Shown in pieces: positions 49,806-59,506 of a stretch of DNA of 64,000 bases (positions are counted from its first letter, which is position 1; each line of letters opens with the position of its first letter). Under the pieces are notes generated by a model. It searched no databases. It was not told where the DNA came from and worked only from the letters and a program-made list of their open reading frames with translations. This DNA is from Demequina sp. NBRC 110053 (GTDB taxonomy: Bacteria > Actinomycetota > Actinomycetes > Actinomycetales > Demequinaceae): assembly GCF_002090095.1 (NCBI RefSeq), contig NZ_BBRJ01000003.1, positions 62,001 through 126,000 of the forward strand. The letters run 5' to 3'. The position numbers were made by a program, and so were the translations under genes.

Positions 49806-50924
49806 GTGACCGATGCCGCTGCCCCCATTCTCGTCATCGGCGCAGGTCAGGCGGGCCTGTCGGTGGGGTATCACCTCGTGCGCCGGGGCCTCCGGCCAGG
49901 CACGGACGTCGTGATCGTGGACCGCGGCCCCGGACCCGGCGGCGCGTGGCAGCACCGATGGGAGTCCCTGCGCCTGGGTGACGCCCACCGGATCGCCGAC
50001 CTGCCGGGGATGGAGGCGACGGGCCTGACGTTCGCCAGCGCCCCCACCGAGCCACCTGCCTCGGAGGTGGTGCGCGACTACTACGGCACGTACGAGAGCC
50101 ACTACGGCCTCAGGGTGCGGCGCCCCGTCGAGGTCACCGCGGTGCGGCGCAGCGCGGATGGAGCCTTCGACGTGCAGACGGCCGATGCTGGGGCTGGGTT
50201 CTCACCGCGCGTGGTCATCGCGGCGGTCGGCACGTGGGGCAGCCCCCGCCTGCCGGACGTTCCCGGCCGCGAGGACTTCCGTGGGCGCCAGATCGTCACG
50301 CCGGAGTTCACCTCCCCCGCCGACTTCGCAGGCCTCAGCGTGGCCGTCGTCGGCGGCGGGGCATCCGCGCTCGGATTCATCCGTGAGCTCGCGGACACGG
50401 CGCGCTCGGTCCACTGGCATACGCGCCGCCCCGTCAGATTCAACGCCCGCGACACCGACCTGCGCGAGGAGCTCGGGCGCGAGTCCGTTCGGCTCCAGGA
50501 CGCGGCGGCGCGGGCGGGTCGGGAGCTCCCGAGCATCGTGTCCACGACGGGCATGCCCCTGACGCCGCGGCTGCGGCGCCTGCGCGACCGCGGGCTGCTC
50601 GATCGCCGGCCCATGTTCGCGCGCGTGGTCTCCGACGGCGTCGTGCTCGCGGACGGCACCTTCGAGCCCCTCGACGCGATCATCTGGGCGATCGGCTTCC
50701 ACGCTGACCTCGGACCGCTCGCGCCGCTCGGCGTCGACGCGCGCCGTGGAGTCACGGTGGCGGACGGGCACGCCGTCGACGTTCCCGGCCTCTTCCTCGC
50801 CGGCTACGGTCCGCAGGCGTCGACCATCAGCGCGAACCGTGGCGCCAGGCGCATCGCGCGCGACGTCGAGCGCTACCTCGACGATGCCGAGTGGCCGCCC
50901 CCGCGGCGTCGGGCCCGCGCCTGA
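49806..50924 (+). CDS. FAD-dependent oxidoreductase (CzcO/flavin-monooxygenase-like)
   Basis: A 372-residue two-dinucleotide-binding-domain flavoprotein. The FAD site is ILVIGAGQAGLSVGY, the second (NADPH) site is SVAVVGGGASALGFI, and GTWGSPRLPDVPG matches the linker seen in CzcO/YUCCA-type proteins; a C-terminal GLFLAGYGPQAST closes the FAD fold. GTG 49806 is preferred over the upstream in-frame start because of the -10 placement. The substrate is unknown. Confidence 0.82.
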   Translation: MTDAAAPILVIGAGQAGLSVGYHLVRRGLRPGTDVVIVDRGPGPGGAWQHRWESLRLGDAHRIADLPGMEATGLTFASAPTEPPASEVVRDYYGTYESHYGLRVRRPVEVTAVRRSADGAFDVQTADAGAGFSPRVVIAAVGTWGSPRLPDVPGREDFRGRQIVTPEFTSPADFAGLSVAVVGGGASALGFIRELADTARSVHWHTRRPVRFNARDTDLREELGRESVRLQDAAARAGRELPSIVSTTGMPLTPRLRRLRDRGLLDRRPMFARVVSDGVVLADGTFEPLDAIIWAIGFHADLGPLAPLGVDARRGVTVADGHAVDVPGLFLAGYGPQASTISANRGARRIARDVERYLDDAEWPPPRRRARA

Positions 50925-50931
50925 GGGCCGG

Positions 50932-52896
50932 TCAGTCCGTCAGCATCGCGGCGCCCAGCCAGGTCTCGGGGATGCCCATCCCCTCGACGAGGCTCAGCGC
51001 GTGCGGGCGCAGGTCGCGGCACAGGTCGCTCACCTGGGCCCCGATGGCCTTCGACCGTCCCGAGCTGATGCGGTTGTGCTCCATGAACCAGGCGCGATCC
51101 TCGTGGATGGACTGGAGCGCGTAGAGGCTGCACACCTTCTCGAGCACGTCGCGAGCCTCGCCCTGAGGCTGGGCCTCGAGAGCGTCGACGAACGCGGTCA
51201 GGATCCGCTGCTCCATGTAGGCGCCCGCGACGAACTGCACGTGGTCGCCGAGCGCGTTGAACGCCTCGAACTGGTCGCCCCCGGCCTTGCCTGCGGCGCG
51301 CATGCGGCGCGCGAGGGACTCGAGGGAGTGGCGCGCGCGCTCCTCGAACATGAGCGCGTGCCACCGGCGGTCGACCAGCGTGGTCTCCTCCGGTCGGCGC
51401 CGCACGGCGTCCGCGAGAGCGCCGAGCACGAGTCCAGCCGAGGTCGCCTCCGCGACGGCGTCGCCCGCGACCCTGGCGGTCGCCTGGACGAGGCCCGTGC
51501 GGTCGAGCTCGCTCCACTCCTTCTTGAAATCCGTGAGCAGCGCCTTGGTGACCAGCTGCATGAGCACCGTGTTGTCGCCCTCGAAGGTCGCGAAGATGTC
51601 GACGTCGCGGCGCATCTCGACCAGCTGGTTCTCGCTCAGGTATCCCGCGCCGCCGCACGCCTCGCGCGCCTCCTGCACGGTCTGGTTCGCGAACCAGGTG
51701 GTCACGGCCTTGAGCCCCGCGGCGTGGGTCTCGAGGCTCCGCTGCTCCTCCTCGGTGGAGTCTTCGGGGCCCTGGACATGGACCAGGTCGGCGATCAGCT
51801 CGTTCTGCGCGAAGCCCAGCGCGTAGGCACGCGCGATCCTGGGGAGCAGCCGCTTCTGATGCACGAGGTAGTCGAGCAGCAGCACGCCATCAGGCCGGCC
51901 GGGCGCCGGGAACTGCCGGCGACCCAGCGCGTACCGCGTGGCGATCGACAGCGCGCGGCGCGCCGTGATGCCGCCGCCGCCGCCCACGCACACGCGGCCC
52001 CGCACGAGGGTGCCGAGCATGGTGAAGAAGCGCCGGTTGGCGTTGTCGATGGGAGACGAGTACACGCCGTCCTCGGTGACGCCGCCGTAGCGGTCGAGCA
52101 GCATGCGCCGCGGCACGCGCACGTGGTCGAACCGGATGGTGCCGTTGTCGACTCCGAGCAGCCCACCCTTGTGCCCCTGATCGCCGGTCGTGATGCCGGG
52201 GAGGTCCTGCCCCGCATCGTCCCTGATCGGCACGAGGATCACGTGCACGCCATGTCGCACGCCATCGACGATCAGCTGGCCGAACACGGCGGCCATGGTG
52301 CCGTGCTTGGCGGCGTTGCCGATGTACGCCTTGGTGGCGCCTGGGGTCGGCGAGTCGACCTCGTACTCGTCGGCGTCTGGCACGTACGTGATGGTCGTGT
52401 CGAGGCTCGCGACGTCGCTGCCGTGGCCGAGCTCGGTCATCGCGAAGCCGCCGAGCAGCTTCATCGAGGTGATGTCCGGAAGGAACGTCTCGTGGTGCCA
52501 GTCGGTCCCCAGGTTGGTCACGGCGCCGCCGAACAGGCCGAACTGCACTCCCGACTTGATGGTCACGGACAGATCGCCGTGGGAGAGCATCTCGAAGGCG
52601 AGGACCGCGGTGAGGGGGTCGGACACCGTGTTCGCTCCCTCAGGAACCCCCACGTGGCCGAACCCGTGCGCGTCGAGGTCGAGCAGTCGCTGCAGGGTCC
52701 ACTCGCGCGAGGCCTCCACGTCGAGCTCGGGGTCGCGCAGCATGTCGTCGGCTGGGAAGGTCGCGCGGCGGACGGCGCGCTCCGTCGCGTAGGGGCCGTC
52801 GAGCGCGGTGCGCAGCGCCGCGCCCAGGGTCGTGAGTCGCTCCTCGCTGAGCGGGGTGTGCTCGAGGAAGGCGTGCTCGGGGTGCGTCAACGTCAT
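50932..52896 (-). CDS. Acyl-CoA oxidase/dehydrogenase family
   Basis: A 654-residue flavoprotein of the ACOX type: GFAMTELGHGSDVASLDTT, AKHGTMAAVFGQLI, DNGTIRFDHVRVPRRMLLDRYGG, CGGAGYLSENQL and FEGDNTVLMQL, whose Glu is the likely catalytic base. The length fits acyl-CoA oxidases rather than classical 380-residue dehydrogenases. It would carry out the first oxidation of beta-oxidation. ATG 52896 has AGGAGG seven bases upstream and overlaps the TetR stop, so the two are co-expressed. Confidence 0.87.
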   Translation of the reverse strand: MTLTHPEHAFLEHTPLSEERLTTLGAALRTALDGPYATERAVRRATFPADDMLRDPELDVEASREWTLQRLLDLDAHGFGHVGVPEGANTVSDPLTAVLAFEMLSHGDLSVTIKSGVQFGLFGGAVTNLGTDWHHETFLPDITSMKLLGGFAMTELGHGSDVASLDTTITYVPDADEYEVDSPTPGATKAYIGNAAKHGTMAAVFGQLIVDGVRHGVHVILVPIRDDAGQDLPGITTGDQGHKGGLLGVDNGTIRFDHVRVPRRMLLDRYGGVTEDGVYSSPIDNANRRFFTMLGTLVRGRVCVGGGGGITARRALSIATRYALGRRQFPAPGRPDGVLLLDYLVHQKRLLPRIARAYALGFAQNELIADLVHVQGPEDSTEEEQRSLETHAAGLKAVTTWFANQTVQEAREACGGAGYLSENQLVEMRRDVDIFATFEGDNTVLMQLVTKALLTDFKKEWSELDRTGLVQATARVAGDAVAEATSAGLVLGALADAVRRRPEETTLVDRRWHALMFEERARHSLESLARRMRAAGKAGGDQFEAFNALGDHVQFVAGAYMEQRILTAFVDALEAQPQGEARDVLEKVCSLYALQSIHEDRAWFMEHNRISSGRSKAIGAQVSDLCRDLRPHALSLVEGMGIPETWLGAAMLTD

Positions 52897-53543
52897 CGTG
52901 TGACCTCCTGAGGGACGGGAATGGGCGCGTGCGCGTCCATGCGGGCGGGGGCGAAGAACTGGGCGATGTGGCCGACCACCTCGGCGCGTGGAGGGCGGGG
53001 CGAGGAGGCCATCCAGTGATCGGCGGTGGCCTTGACGAAGCCGACGAGTCCATGGCCCCACGTGCGCGCCGCGTGCGGCTTGAGCCCGCGCTCGACAAGG
53101 TGGCGCTCGATCTCATCGGCGATCTGCTCGCCGATGAGACCAGGCAGCCCGCGCACCGGGTCCGCCACGGCGTCTGCGCCCTGCGGTGGCGGCGTCATGA
53201 CGAACCGGTAGATCTCGGGATCGCGCTCGACCAGCCCGAGATAGGCGTCGGCGAGGTCGGCCGTGAGCGTGCCCAGGTCCGTGGGGTCCGACAGGCGGAA
53301 GGCGGCTGAGAGGCCGGACTCGATGTAGCCGTGGACGGACTCCACGACCGCGTCGTACAGTCCCTCCCGATCTCCGAAGTGACGATAGATGACCGTCTTC
53401 GACGTCCCCGCCCTGGCGGCGATGGCGTCCATCCCCACGCCCGCTCCGTGCACGCGGATGGCGCGCAGGGCGTGCGAGACCAGCTCCCGGCGCCTGTCAG
53501 CGCGGTGCTGGGTCCATCGGGCGTCTCTGCCGTCAACGGTCAT
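52893..53543 (-). CDS. TetR/AcrR family regulator
   Basis: A 216-residue TetR regulator. The N-terminal helix-turn-helix is RRELVSHALRAIRVHGAGVGMDAIAARAGTSKTVIYRHFGDREGL; the rest is a ligand-binding helical domain. A TACTCT hexamer (53551-53556, minus strand) lies eight bases before ATG 53543, so the transcript is probably leaderless. It is divergent from the thiolase operon and upstream of the acyl-CoA oxidase, and likely represses both until an acyl-CoA binds. Confidence 0.87.
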   Translation of the reverse strand: MTVDGRDARWTQHRADRRRELVSHALRAIRVHGAGVGMDAIAARAGTSKTVIYRHFGDREGLYDAVVESVHGYIESGLSAAFRLSDPTDLGTLTADLADAYLGLVERDPEIYRFVMTPPPQGADAVADPVRGLPGLIGEQIADEIERHLVERGLKPHAARTWGHGLVGFVKATADHWMASSPRPPRAEVVGHIAQFFAPARMDAHAPIPVPQEVTR

Positions 53544-53577
53544 GAGCGCCAGAGTACCCGACACTCGCGGTATCTGC

Positions 53578-53588
53578 TACTGTCAGTA
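53578..53588. promoter_or_regulatory. Candidate TetR operator palindrome
   Basis: TACTGTCAGTA is an 11-base palindrome (TACTG-T-CAGTA) between the divergent TetR and thiolase genes, 34 bases before ATG 53622 and 34 bases after the TetR start. A TAGTTT -10 candidate for the thiolase side is at 53594-53599. Confidence 0.4.
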
Positions 53589-53621
53589 TCGGCTAGTTTC
53601 TCTCAACGATGGAGGCACCGC

Positions 53622-54890
53622 ATGACCCACAACGCCGTGGTGATCGGGGGCAATCGCACCCCCTTCGCGAAGGCCGGAGGCCCGTACGCACAAGCCTCGA
53701 ACCACGATCTGCTGACTGCCGCTCTCGATGGCCTGATCGCTCGGTTCGGCCTCGCCGGGGAGCGCATCGGCGAAGTCGCCGGTGGCGCCGTCCTCAAGCA
53801 CTCCAAGGACTTCAATCTCACGCGCGAGGCAGTGCTGAGCTCCGCGCTCGCGCCCACCACGCCCGCGTGCGACCTCCAGCAGGCGTGCGGCACCGGCCTC
53901 GAGACCACCGTCTACATCGCGAACAAGATCCGCCTGGGCCAGATCGACTCGGGCATCTCGGCAGGCGTCGACTCGACGTCCGACGCGCCCATCGTGGTGT
54001 CGGATCCGCTGCGCCGCACGCTGCTCAAGGCGAACGCCGCCCGCAGCGCTGCCGACCGCATCAAGGCGCTGTCGCGCATCCGCCCGTCCCACCTGAAGCC
54101 GCAGGCGCCGTCCGTCAACGAGCCTCGCACTGGCCAGTCCATGGGCGAGCACCAGGCGCTCACCACGGAGCGCTGGGGCATCGACCGCGCGTCGCAGGAC
54201 GAGCTCGCCGCCGCCTCGCACCACAAGCTCGCCGCCGCATGGGAGGACGGCTTCTTCGACGACCTCGTCACGCCGTACCTCGGCGTGGCGCGCGACGCGA
54301 TCCTGCGCCCCGACACCTCGGTCGAGAAGCTCGCGGCGCTCCGCCCAGCCTTCGGAGGACCCCAGGGATCCATGACGGCGGGCAACTCCACGGCACTGTC
54401 GGACGGCGCCGCGACGGCGCTGCTCGCCTCAGAGGAGTGGGCGGCGGCGCACCACCTGCCGGCGCTCGCGAAGGTCGTGGATGCCGAGGTGGCCGCGGTC
54501 GACCACCCGGGTGGTGACGACCTGCTGCTGGGCCCGGTGGCCGCCACCGGCCGCATGCTCGGCCGCCAGGGCCTGTCAGTCGCCGACTTCGACCTGGTCG
54601 AGATCCACGAGGCCTTCGCCTCGACCGTCCTCGCGACCCTCAAGGCCTGGGACGACGAGGACTTCTGCCGCGCGCTGGGCCTCGATGGCAAGCTGGGCAC
54701 GATCGACAGGGCGCGGCTCAACGTCACCGGCTCGTCGCTCGCGGTCGGCCACCCGTTCGCGGCCACCGGCGCCCGCATCGTCCCCACGCTCGCCAAGCTC
54801 CTGCACCAGCGAGGCCCCGGCTCCCGCGGGCTGATCTCCATGTGCGCCGCCGGCGGACAGGGCGTCGTCGCGATCCTGGAGGCCGTGTGA
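53622..54890 (+). CDS. Thiolase (acetyl-CoA C-acyltransferase, FadA2/FadI-like)
   Basis: A 422-residue thiolase. Cys89 (QQACGTG) is the acyl-accepting Cys, and HEAFAST, GHPFAATGAR and CAAGGQG are the conserved catalytic and CoA-binding motifs. It cleaves 3-ketoacyl-CoA in the last step of beta-oxidation. ATG 53622 has GGAGG seven bases upstream. The stop overlaps the next start by one base, and the gene heads the operon. Confidence 0.92.
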   Translation: MTHNAVVIGGNRTPFAKAGGPYAQASNHDLLTAALDGLIARFGLAGERIGEVAGGAVLKHSKDFNLTREAVLSSALAPTTPACDLQQACGTGLETTVYIANKIRLGQIDSGISAGVDSTSDAPIVVSDPLRRTLLKANAARSAADRIKALSRIRPSHLKPQAPSVNEPRTGQSMGEHQALTTERWGIDRASQDELAAASHHKLAAAWEDGFFDDLVTPYLGVARDAILRPDTSVEKLAALRPAFGGPQGSMTAGNSTALSDGAATALLASEEWAAAHHLPALAKVVDAEVAAVDHPGGDDLLLGPVAATGRMLGRQGLSVADFDLVEIHEAFASTVLATLKAWDDEDFCRALGLDGKLGTIDRARLNVTGSSLAVGHPFAATGARIVPTLAKLLHQRGPGSRGLISMCAAGGQGVVAILEAV

Positions 54891-56236
54891 TGGGCGCTCT
54901 CGAGAAGCTCTACTACTCCCCCGCCGGCAGGGCCATCGCCGGCAAGGCAGGGCTCAAGGAACCGCCTCGGCTCCGTCGCGGTCGTGAGTGGCCGCAGGGT
55001 CCCATCGTGCTCGCCTCCATCGGCGGCGGCAGCCTCGCGGCAGAGACCATGCGGCTGCTGGGTCGGTCGACGGAGGCGCCCGTGGTGGACGAGGGCTCGG
55101 AGGCGCCGGGATACGGGTCGCGCATCGGCGCCCTCGTGGTCGATGCGACCGCGATGGCGCAGATCGACCAGCTCGAGGAGCTGCGCGCACTGCTGCGCCC
55201 GGCCGTACGCTCGATCGAGCGCTCCGGGCGCATCGTCGTCCTCGCCCGTCCGGCAGCGGGCGACTGGGAGTCCCAGGCCGTGGCCCGCGCCCTGGACGGC
55301 ATCAACCGCACCGTCGGCAAGGAGCTGCGGGGCGGTGCCACTGCCACGCTCCTCTACGTCGACCCCGCGGCCGAGCCCGGCGACCTGGTGTCCACCCTCG
55401 GGTTCGTCCTCCAGGGCCGCTCGGCGTTCGTCGACGGCCAGGCCTGGACGGTCGCGGGCGCGAGCCAGCCCGCCGCGGCGCTCGAGGAGCGCCCTCTGGA
55501 CGGCAAGGTCGTCGTGGTGACCGGCGCCGCGCGAGGCATCGGCGCCCAGATCGCGAAGATCCTGGCACGGGACGGCGCGAGCGTCGTGGCGGTGGACATC
55601 CCGCCGGCCGGCGAGGCGCTCGCCGCGGTCGCGAACGAGGTCGGTGGCACCGCGCTGCAGCTCGACATCACCGCCGACGACGCGGGGCGCCGCATCGCCG
55701 AGCACGTGGCCCAGCGGGGCGAGTCGATCTACGGCGTCGTCCACAATGCCGGCATCACCCGCGACAAGATGCTCGTCAACACGGACGCGGCGCGGTGGGC
55801 CGCCGTGCTCGACGTCAACCTCGCGGCGCAGATGCGCATCAACGACACCCTTCTCGCGGCCGACACGCCTGGCGGCATCGCCGACGGCGGGCGCGTGATC
55901 GGCGTCGCCTCGACGTCGGGGCTCGCAGGCAACAAGGGTCAGACCAACTACGCGGCGTCGAAGGCAGGCGTGGCGGGCCTGGTCATGGCCATGGCGCCCG
56001 ACCTCGCCTCGCGGTCGATCACCGCCAATGCCGTCGCACCCGGCTTCATCCAGACCGAGATGACGCAGAAGATCCCGTTCGTGCAGCGTGAGATCTTCCT
56101 GCGCTCCAACTCGCTCAGCCAGGGCGGCCTGCCCGTCGACGTCGCGGAGACGATCGGCTACCTGCTCGATCCCCGTTCGCAGGGACTCACCGGGCAGGTC
56201 ATCCGCGTGTGCGGCCAGAACCTCGTCGGAGCATGA
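54890..56236 (+). CDS. High-molecular-weight 3-oxoacyl reductase (FabG4-like SDR)
   Basis: A 448-residue SDR reductase with an extra N-terminal domain of about 200 residues (an atypical flavodoxin-like fold in FabG4) and a C-terminal catalytic domain: VVVTGAARGIGAQIA, HNAGITRDKML, ASTSGLAGNKGQTNYAASKAG with the Ser-Tyr-Lys triad. It acts on 3-hydroxyacyl-CoA/3-ketoacyl-CoA. The order thiolase-FabG4-MaoC parallels Rv0243-Rv0242c-Rv0241c of M. tuberculosis. ATG 54890 has GGAGG at seven bases. Confidence 0.9.
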   Translation: MGALEKLYYSPAGRAIAGKAGLKEPPRLRRGREWPQGPIVLASIGGGSLAAETMRLLGRSTEAPVVDEGSEAPGYGSRIGALVVDATAMAQIDQLEELRALLRPAVRSIERSGRIVVLARPAAGDWESQAVARALDGINRTVGKELRGGATATLLYVDPAAEPGDLVSTLGFVLQGRSAFVDGQAWTVAGASQPAAALEERPLDGKVVVVTGAARGIGAQIAKILARDGASVVAVDIPPAGEALAAVANEVGGTALQLDITADDAGRRIAEHVAQRGESIYGVVHNAGITRDKMLVNTDAARWAAVLDVNLAAQMRINDTLLAADTPGGIADGGRVIGVASTSGLAGNKGQTNYAASKAGVAGLVMAMAPDLASRSITANAVAPGFIQTEMTQKIPFVQREIFLRSNSLSQGGLPVDVAETIGYLLDPRSQGLTGQVIRVCGQNLVGA

Positions 56237-57108
56237 CCGTGGGCGACGTCAGGGAACGCGAGGTCGAACGGCTCGAGCGCGTGCCGGGCATGGGAGGTGC
56301 CTTCGCACGGGCGATGGTGCCGTCGCGTTCGAAGCGGGTGCTCCTGCCGGAGCGCGCTGTCACCGTGGGCGGTGTTCGTCAGGATGCCGATCGCCTCGCC
56401 GAGTACGCGCGCGTGTGCGGGTTCACGCTGCGTGACGACGTGCCTCCCACGTGGCTGCACGTGCTCACCTTCCCCCTGCACATCCACCTGCTCGGCTCCT
56501 CCGAGTCGACCGTCAAGCTCGCCGGTGCCGTGCACACCTCCAACACCATGACGCTGCATCGGCCCGTGACCGCGGCGGACGTCCTCGAGCTGTCCGTCCA
56601 TCTCGAAGGCCCGCGACCCCACCGTCGCGGCGCGCTCGTCGATCTGGTCGGCGTGATCCGCGTCGACGGCGAGGTCGCGTGGGACGGGGTGACCACGTAC
56701 CTGGCGTCCGGCGCCCGGGCAGACGGAGAGCCGCAGCGGGCGGAGCGCGAGCCGTTCGAGCCGCGCACCCCACACGCCCGTTGGCGTCTGCCGGGTGACC
56801 TCGGACGCCAGTACCGTCGCGTCTCCGGCGACCCGAACCCCATCCATACCAGCAGGCTCGCCGCCCGGGCCTTCGGCTTCCCACGGCCGATCATCCACGG
56901 CATGTGGAGCCACGCCCGCGCGCTCGCCGCACTCGAGAGCCGTCTGCCTCCTTCGTACTCGGCGCACGTGGACTTCGTGAAGCCCATCGCGCTTCCCAGC
57001 ACCGTGGGATTCGTCACCAGCGAGGCTGATGGCGCGATCACGGCCGACGTGGTCAGCAGGGACGGCGCGAAGCCTCACCTCAGGATGCGAGTCGAGGGCC
57101 GTTCGTGA
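56233..57108 (+). CDS. MaoC-like (R)-hydratase (HtdX-like)
   Basis: A 291-residue double-hotdog protein. The hydratase-2 motif is SGDPNPIHTS (catalytic Asp and His), followed by FPRPIIHGMW. It hydrates enoyl-CoA. ATG 56233 overlaps the FabG stop by four bases. By position it is the HtdX counterpart. Confidence 0.85.
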   Translation: MTVGDVREREVERLERVPGMGGAFARAMVPSRSKRVLLPERAVTVGGVRQDADRLAEYARVCGFTLRDDVPPTWLHVLTFPLHIHLLGSSESTVKLAGAVHTSNTMTLHRPVTAADVLELSVHLEGPRPHRRGALVDLVGVIRVDGEVAWDGVTTYLASGARADGEPQRAEREPFEPRTPHARWRLPGDLGRQYRRVSGDPNPIHTSRLAARAFGFPRPIIHGMWSHARALAALESRLPPSYSAHVDFVKPIALPSTVGFVTSEADGAITADVVSRDGAKPHLRMRVEGRS

Positions 57109-57635
57109 ACCTCTGGTGGCGTCTGGCCGCACGGTGGATGCGGCTGCGTCGACCTCGACCGGCCACCTTGTGGGAGGACGTGGTGACGTCGTTCAGGGTC
57201 GCGCCGACGGATCTCGACGTGCTCGGCCACATGAACAACGGGCGCTACCTCACGCTCATGGACCTGGGGCGCTACGAGCTCCTCAAGCGCTCGGGATGGT
57301 GGGACGAGTTCGGACGCCGGGGCTGGGCGGCAGTCGTGGCCGGCCAGACGATCACGTACCGGCGCGAGCTGCGCCTGGGGCAGAGGTTCGACCTGCACAC
57401 GCGTGTCGTGGGCATCGACGACCGCTGGATCTACCTGGAGCACCGGTTCATGGTGGGCGAGACCGTCCACGCGCACGCCGTCGTGCGCGGGATGTTCGTC
57501 AGGCGTGCGGGCGGGTCGGTGAACCTGCATGAGCTCGAGGAGACCGTGGGCGGCTTCCCGGATCACCTGCGCGTCGAGCCCTGGATGAGCGACTGGACGC
57601 ACCACACCCGTCACCCTGCCACCGGAGCCCACTGA
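57105..57635 (+). CDS. Acyl-CoA thioesterase (hotdog fold)
   Basis: A 176-residue hotdog-fold thioesterase with FRVAPTDLDVLGHMNNGRYL, in which the Asp of the 4-hydroxybenzoyl-CoA thioesterase-like group precedes the GHMNN turn. GTG 57105 overlaps the previous stop. It may release free acids or recycle CoA in the beta-oxidation set. Confidence 0.82.
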   Translation: MNLWWRLAARWMRLRRPRPATLWEDVVTSFRVAPTDLDVLGHMNNGRYLTLMDLGRYELLKRSGWWDEFGRRGWAAVVAGQTITYRRELRLGQRFDLHTRVVGIDDRWIYLEHRFMVGETVHAHAVVRGMFVRRAGGSVNLHELEETVGGFPDHLRVEPWMSDWTHHTRHPATGAH

Positions 57636-57702
57636 CGGCGACTACAGTTCCATCAACGAACGGCTCGAACGGGCCACTGCGACATCAATGGAGATGAACC
57701 CG

Positions 57703-59457
57703 ATGACGACCGCTGACTCCCCCGCCTCCGCTGGAGCGCTCCCTGGCCACGATCCCGTCGCGGGGGCCGAGCGCCCGTGGTTCGCCCACTATCCCCCTGG
57801 CGTTCCGCGCGCCGTCGGGGTTCCTGCCGAGCAGTCCCTGTCCGAGATGGTGGCGAATGCCGCGCAGCGCTACGGCGACCGCACCGCGTTCTCGAACCTC
57901 GGAGGCTCCCTGTCCTTCGCGGAGGTCGACGCCCTGGCCACGCGCGTCGCGTCCTACCTCCAGAACCAGCTCGGACTCGCCAAGGGCGACCGGATCGTGC
58001 TGCAGATGCCCAACCTGATGCAATATCCCGTCGCCCTGTTCGGCGCGCTGCGCGCCGGGCTCATCGTCGTGAACGCGAACCCGCTCTACACGGCCGACGA
58101 GCTCGCCAAGGTCGTCGCCGACGCGCAGCCCCGGGCGATCGTGGTGCTCGCCAACTTCGCGGACAAGCTCGAGCAGGTGGTGCGCGAGCACCCGATCGAC
58201 CACGTGATCGTCACCCAGGCCGGCGACATGCTCCACCAGCCCAAGCGCGCGATCGTCAACCTCGTGGCCAAGCGCGTCAAGAAGATGGTGCCCGCGTACT
58301 CCCTGCCCGGTGCGATCCCGTTCCGCGACCTGCTGACCGGCTCCCCCGACGCGTTCGACGACCCCCGCCTCACCCACGCCGACGTCGCCTTCCTGCAGTA
58401 CACCGGCGGCACGACAGGAGGCACCAAGGCCGCCGTCCTCACGCACTGGAACCTCCTCAACAACCAGGAGCAGTTCATCGGCAACATCCGCGTGGTGCTC
58501 GACGAGGCGAACACGACCGTCATCGCCGCCCTGCCGCTCTATCACGTGTTCGCGCTGACCGTGAACTGCATCGGCCTGTTCCGCTATGGCAGCCACAACG
58601 TGCTGATCACGAACCCGCGCGACATCCCCGCCTTCATCACGACGCTCGACCAGACCAAGCCGGACGCGCTCGTGCTCGTCAGCACCCTCGCCGCGGCGCT
58701 CATGGACAACGAGGGGTTCGCGAAGCTCGACCTGTCCAACGTGAAGGTCTCCGTCGCCGGCGGCATGGCTCTGCGCTCGGCCGTGGGCAAGCGCTGGCGA
58801 GAGCTCACCGACTCGGACATCATCGAAGGCTACGGCCTCACCGAGGCGTCACCCGTCGTCAGCGTGAACCCGACCCACCTGCCGCCTCGCGTCGGCACCA
58901 TCGGGGTGCCGCTGCCCAGCACGGACGTCCGCATCCTCAGGGAGGATGGCGCGGAGGTCGCGCAGGGCGAGCCCGGCGAGCTCGCGGTCAAGGGACCCCA
59001 GGTGATGGCGGGGTACTGGAACAAGCCCGAGGAGACCGCCGCCGTCATCACCGACGACGGCTGGCTCCTCACGGGAGACGTCGCGACCATGGACGACGAC
59101 GGATACCTGCGCATCGTCGACCGCAAGAAGGAGATCATCGTCGTCTCGGGGTTCAACGTGTACCCCGGCGACCTCGAGGACGCCGCGATGCTCCACCCCA
59201 AGGTGTCCGAGGCTGGAGCGATCCCCGTGCCGGACGAGCACGCTGGCGAGGTTCCCAAGCTCTTCGTCGTCAAGCGCGACGAGTCCCTCACCGAGGCCGA
59301 GCTCGCGGCGTTCCTCAAGGAGCGCCTCACGGGCTACAAGCGTCCGCGCCACATCGAGTTCATCGGCGAGCTGCCCAAGACCAACGTGGGCAAGGTGCTC
59401 CGGCGCGGGCTTCGCGAGCTCGAGGAGTCGCGCTCGCTGCCGGACGCCGCAGGCTGA
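57703..59457 (+). CDS. fadD: Long-chain fatty-acid-CoA ligase (FadD)
   Basis: A 584-residue acyl-adenylate enzyme. The P-loop is YTGGTTGGTKAAVLTH, the A5 motif is EGYGLTEASPV, the A7/A8 region is WLLTGDVATMDDDGYLRIVDRKKEIIV, and the A10 Lys is in PKTNVGKVLRR. It activates fatty acids to acyl-CoA, feeding the oxidation genes upstream. GGAG at 57690-57693 favours ATG 57703; ATG 57688 would add five residues. A TACAGT hexamer at 57643-57648 may be its own promoter. Confidence 0.92.
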   Translation: MTTADSPASAGALPGHDPVAGAERPWFAHYPPGVPRAVGVPAEQSLSEMVANAAQRYGDRTAFSNLGGSLSFAEVDALATRVASYLQNQLGLAKGDRIVLQMPNLMQYPVALFGALRAGLIVVNANPLYTADELAKVVADAQPRAIVVLANFADKLEQVVREHPIDHVIVTQAGDMLHQPKRAIVNLVAKRVKKMVPAYSLPGAIPFRDLLTGSPDAFDDPRLTHADVAFLQYTGGTTGGTKAAVLTHWNLLNNQEQFIGNIRVVLDEANTTVIAALPLYHVFALTVNCIGLFRYGSHNVLITNPRDIPAFITTLDQTKPDALVLVSTLAAALMDNEGFAKLDLSNVKVSVAGGMALRSAVGKRWRELTDSDIIEGYGLTEASPVVSVNPTHLPPRVGTIGVPLPSTDVRILREDGAEVAQGEPGELAVKGPQVMAGYWNKPEETAAVITDDGWLLTGDVATMDDDGYLRIVDRKKEIIVVSGFNVYPGDLEDAAMLHPKVSEAGAIPVPDEHAGEVPKLFVVKRDESLTEAELAAFLKERLTGYKRPRHIEFIGELPKTNVGKVLRRGLRELEESRSLPDAAG

Positions 59458-59494
59458 GGTCGATCGCCACTGCATGGCCCTCGCCCACCGCGCG

Positions 59495-59500
59495 TACAGT
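59495..59500 (+). promoter_or_regulatory. Candidate -10 element TACAGT for the DUF1801 gene
   Basis: TACAGT ends seven bases before ATG 59507; there is no ribosome site, fitting a leaderless message. Confidence 0.45.
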
Positions 59501-59506
59501 GATGAG

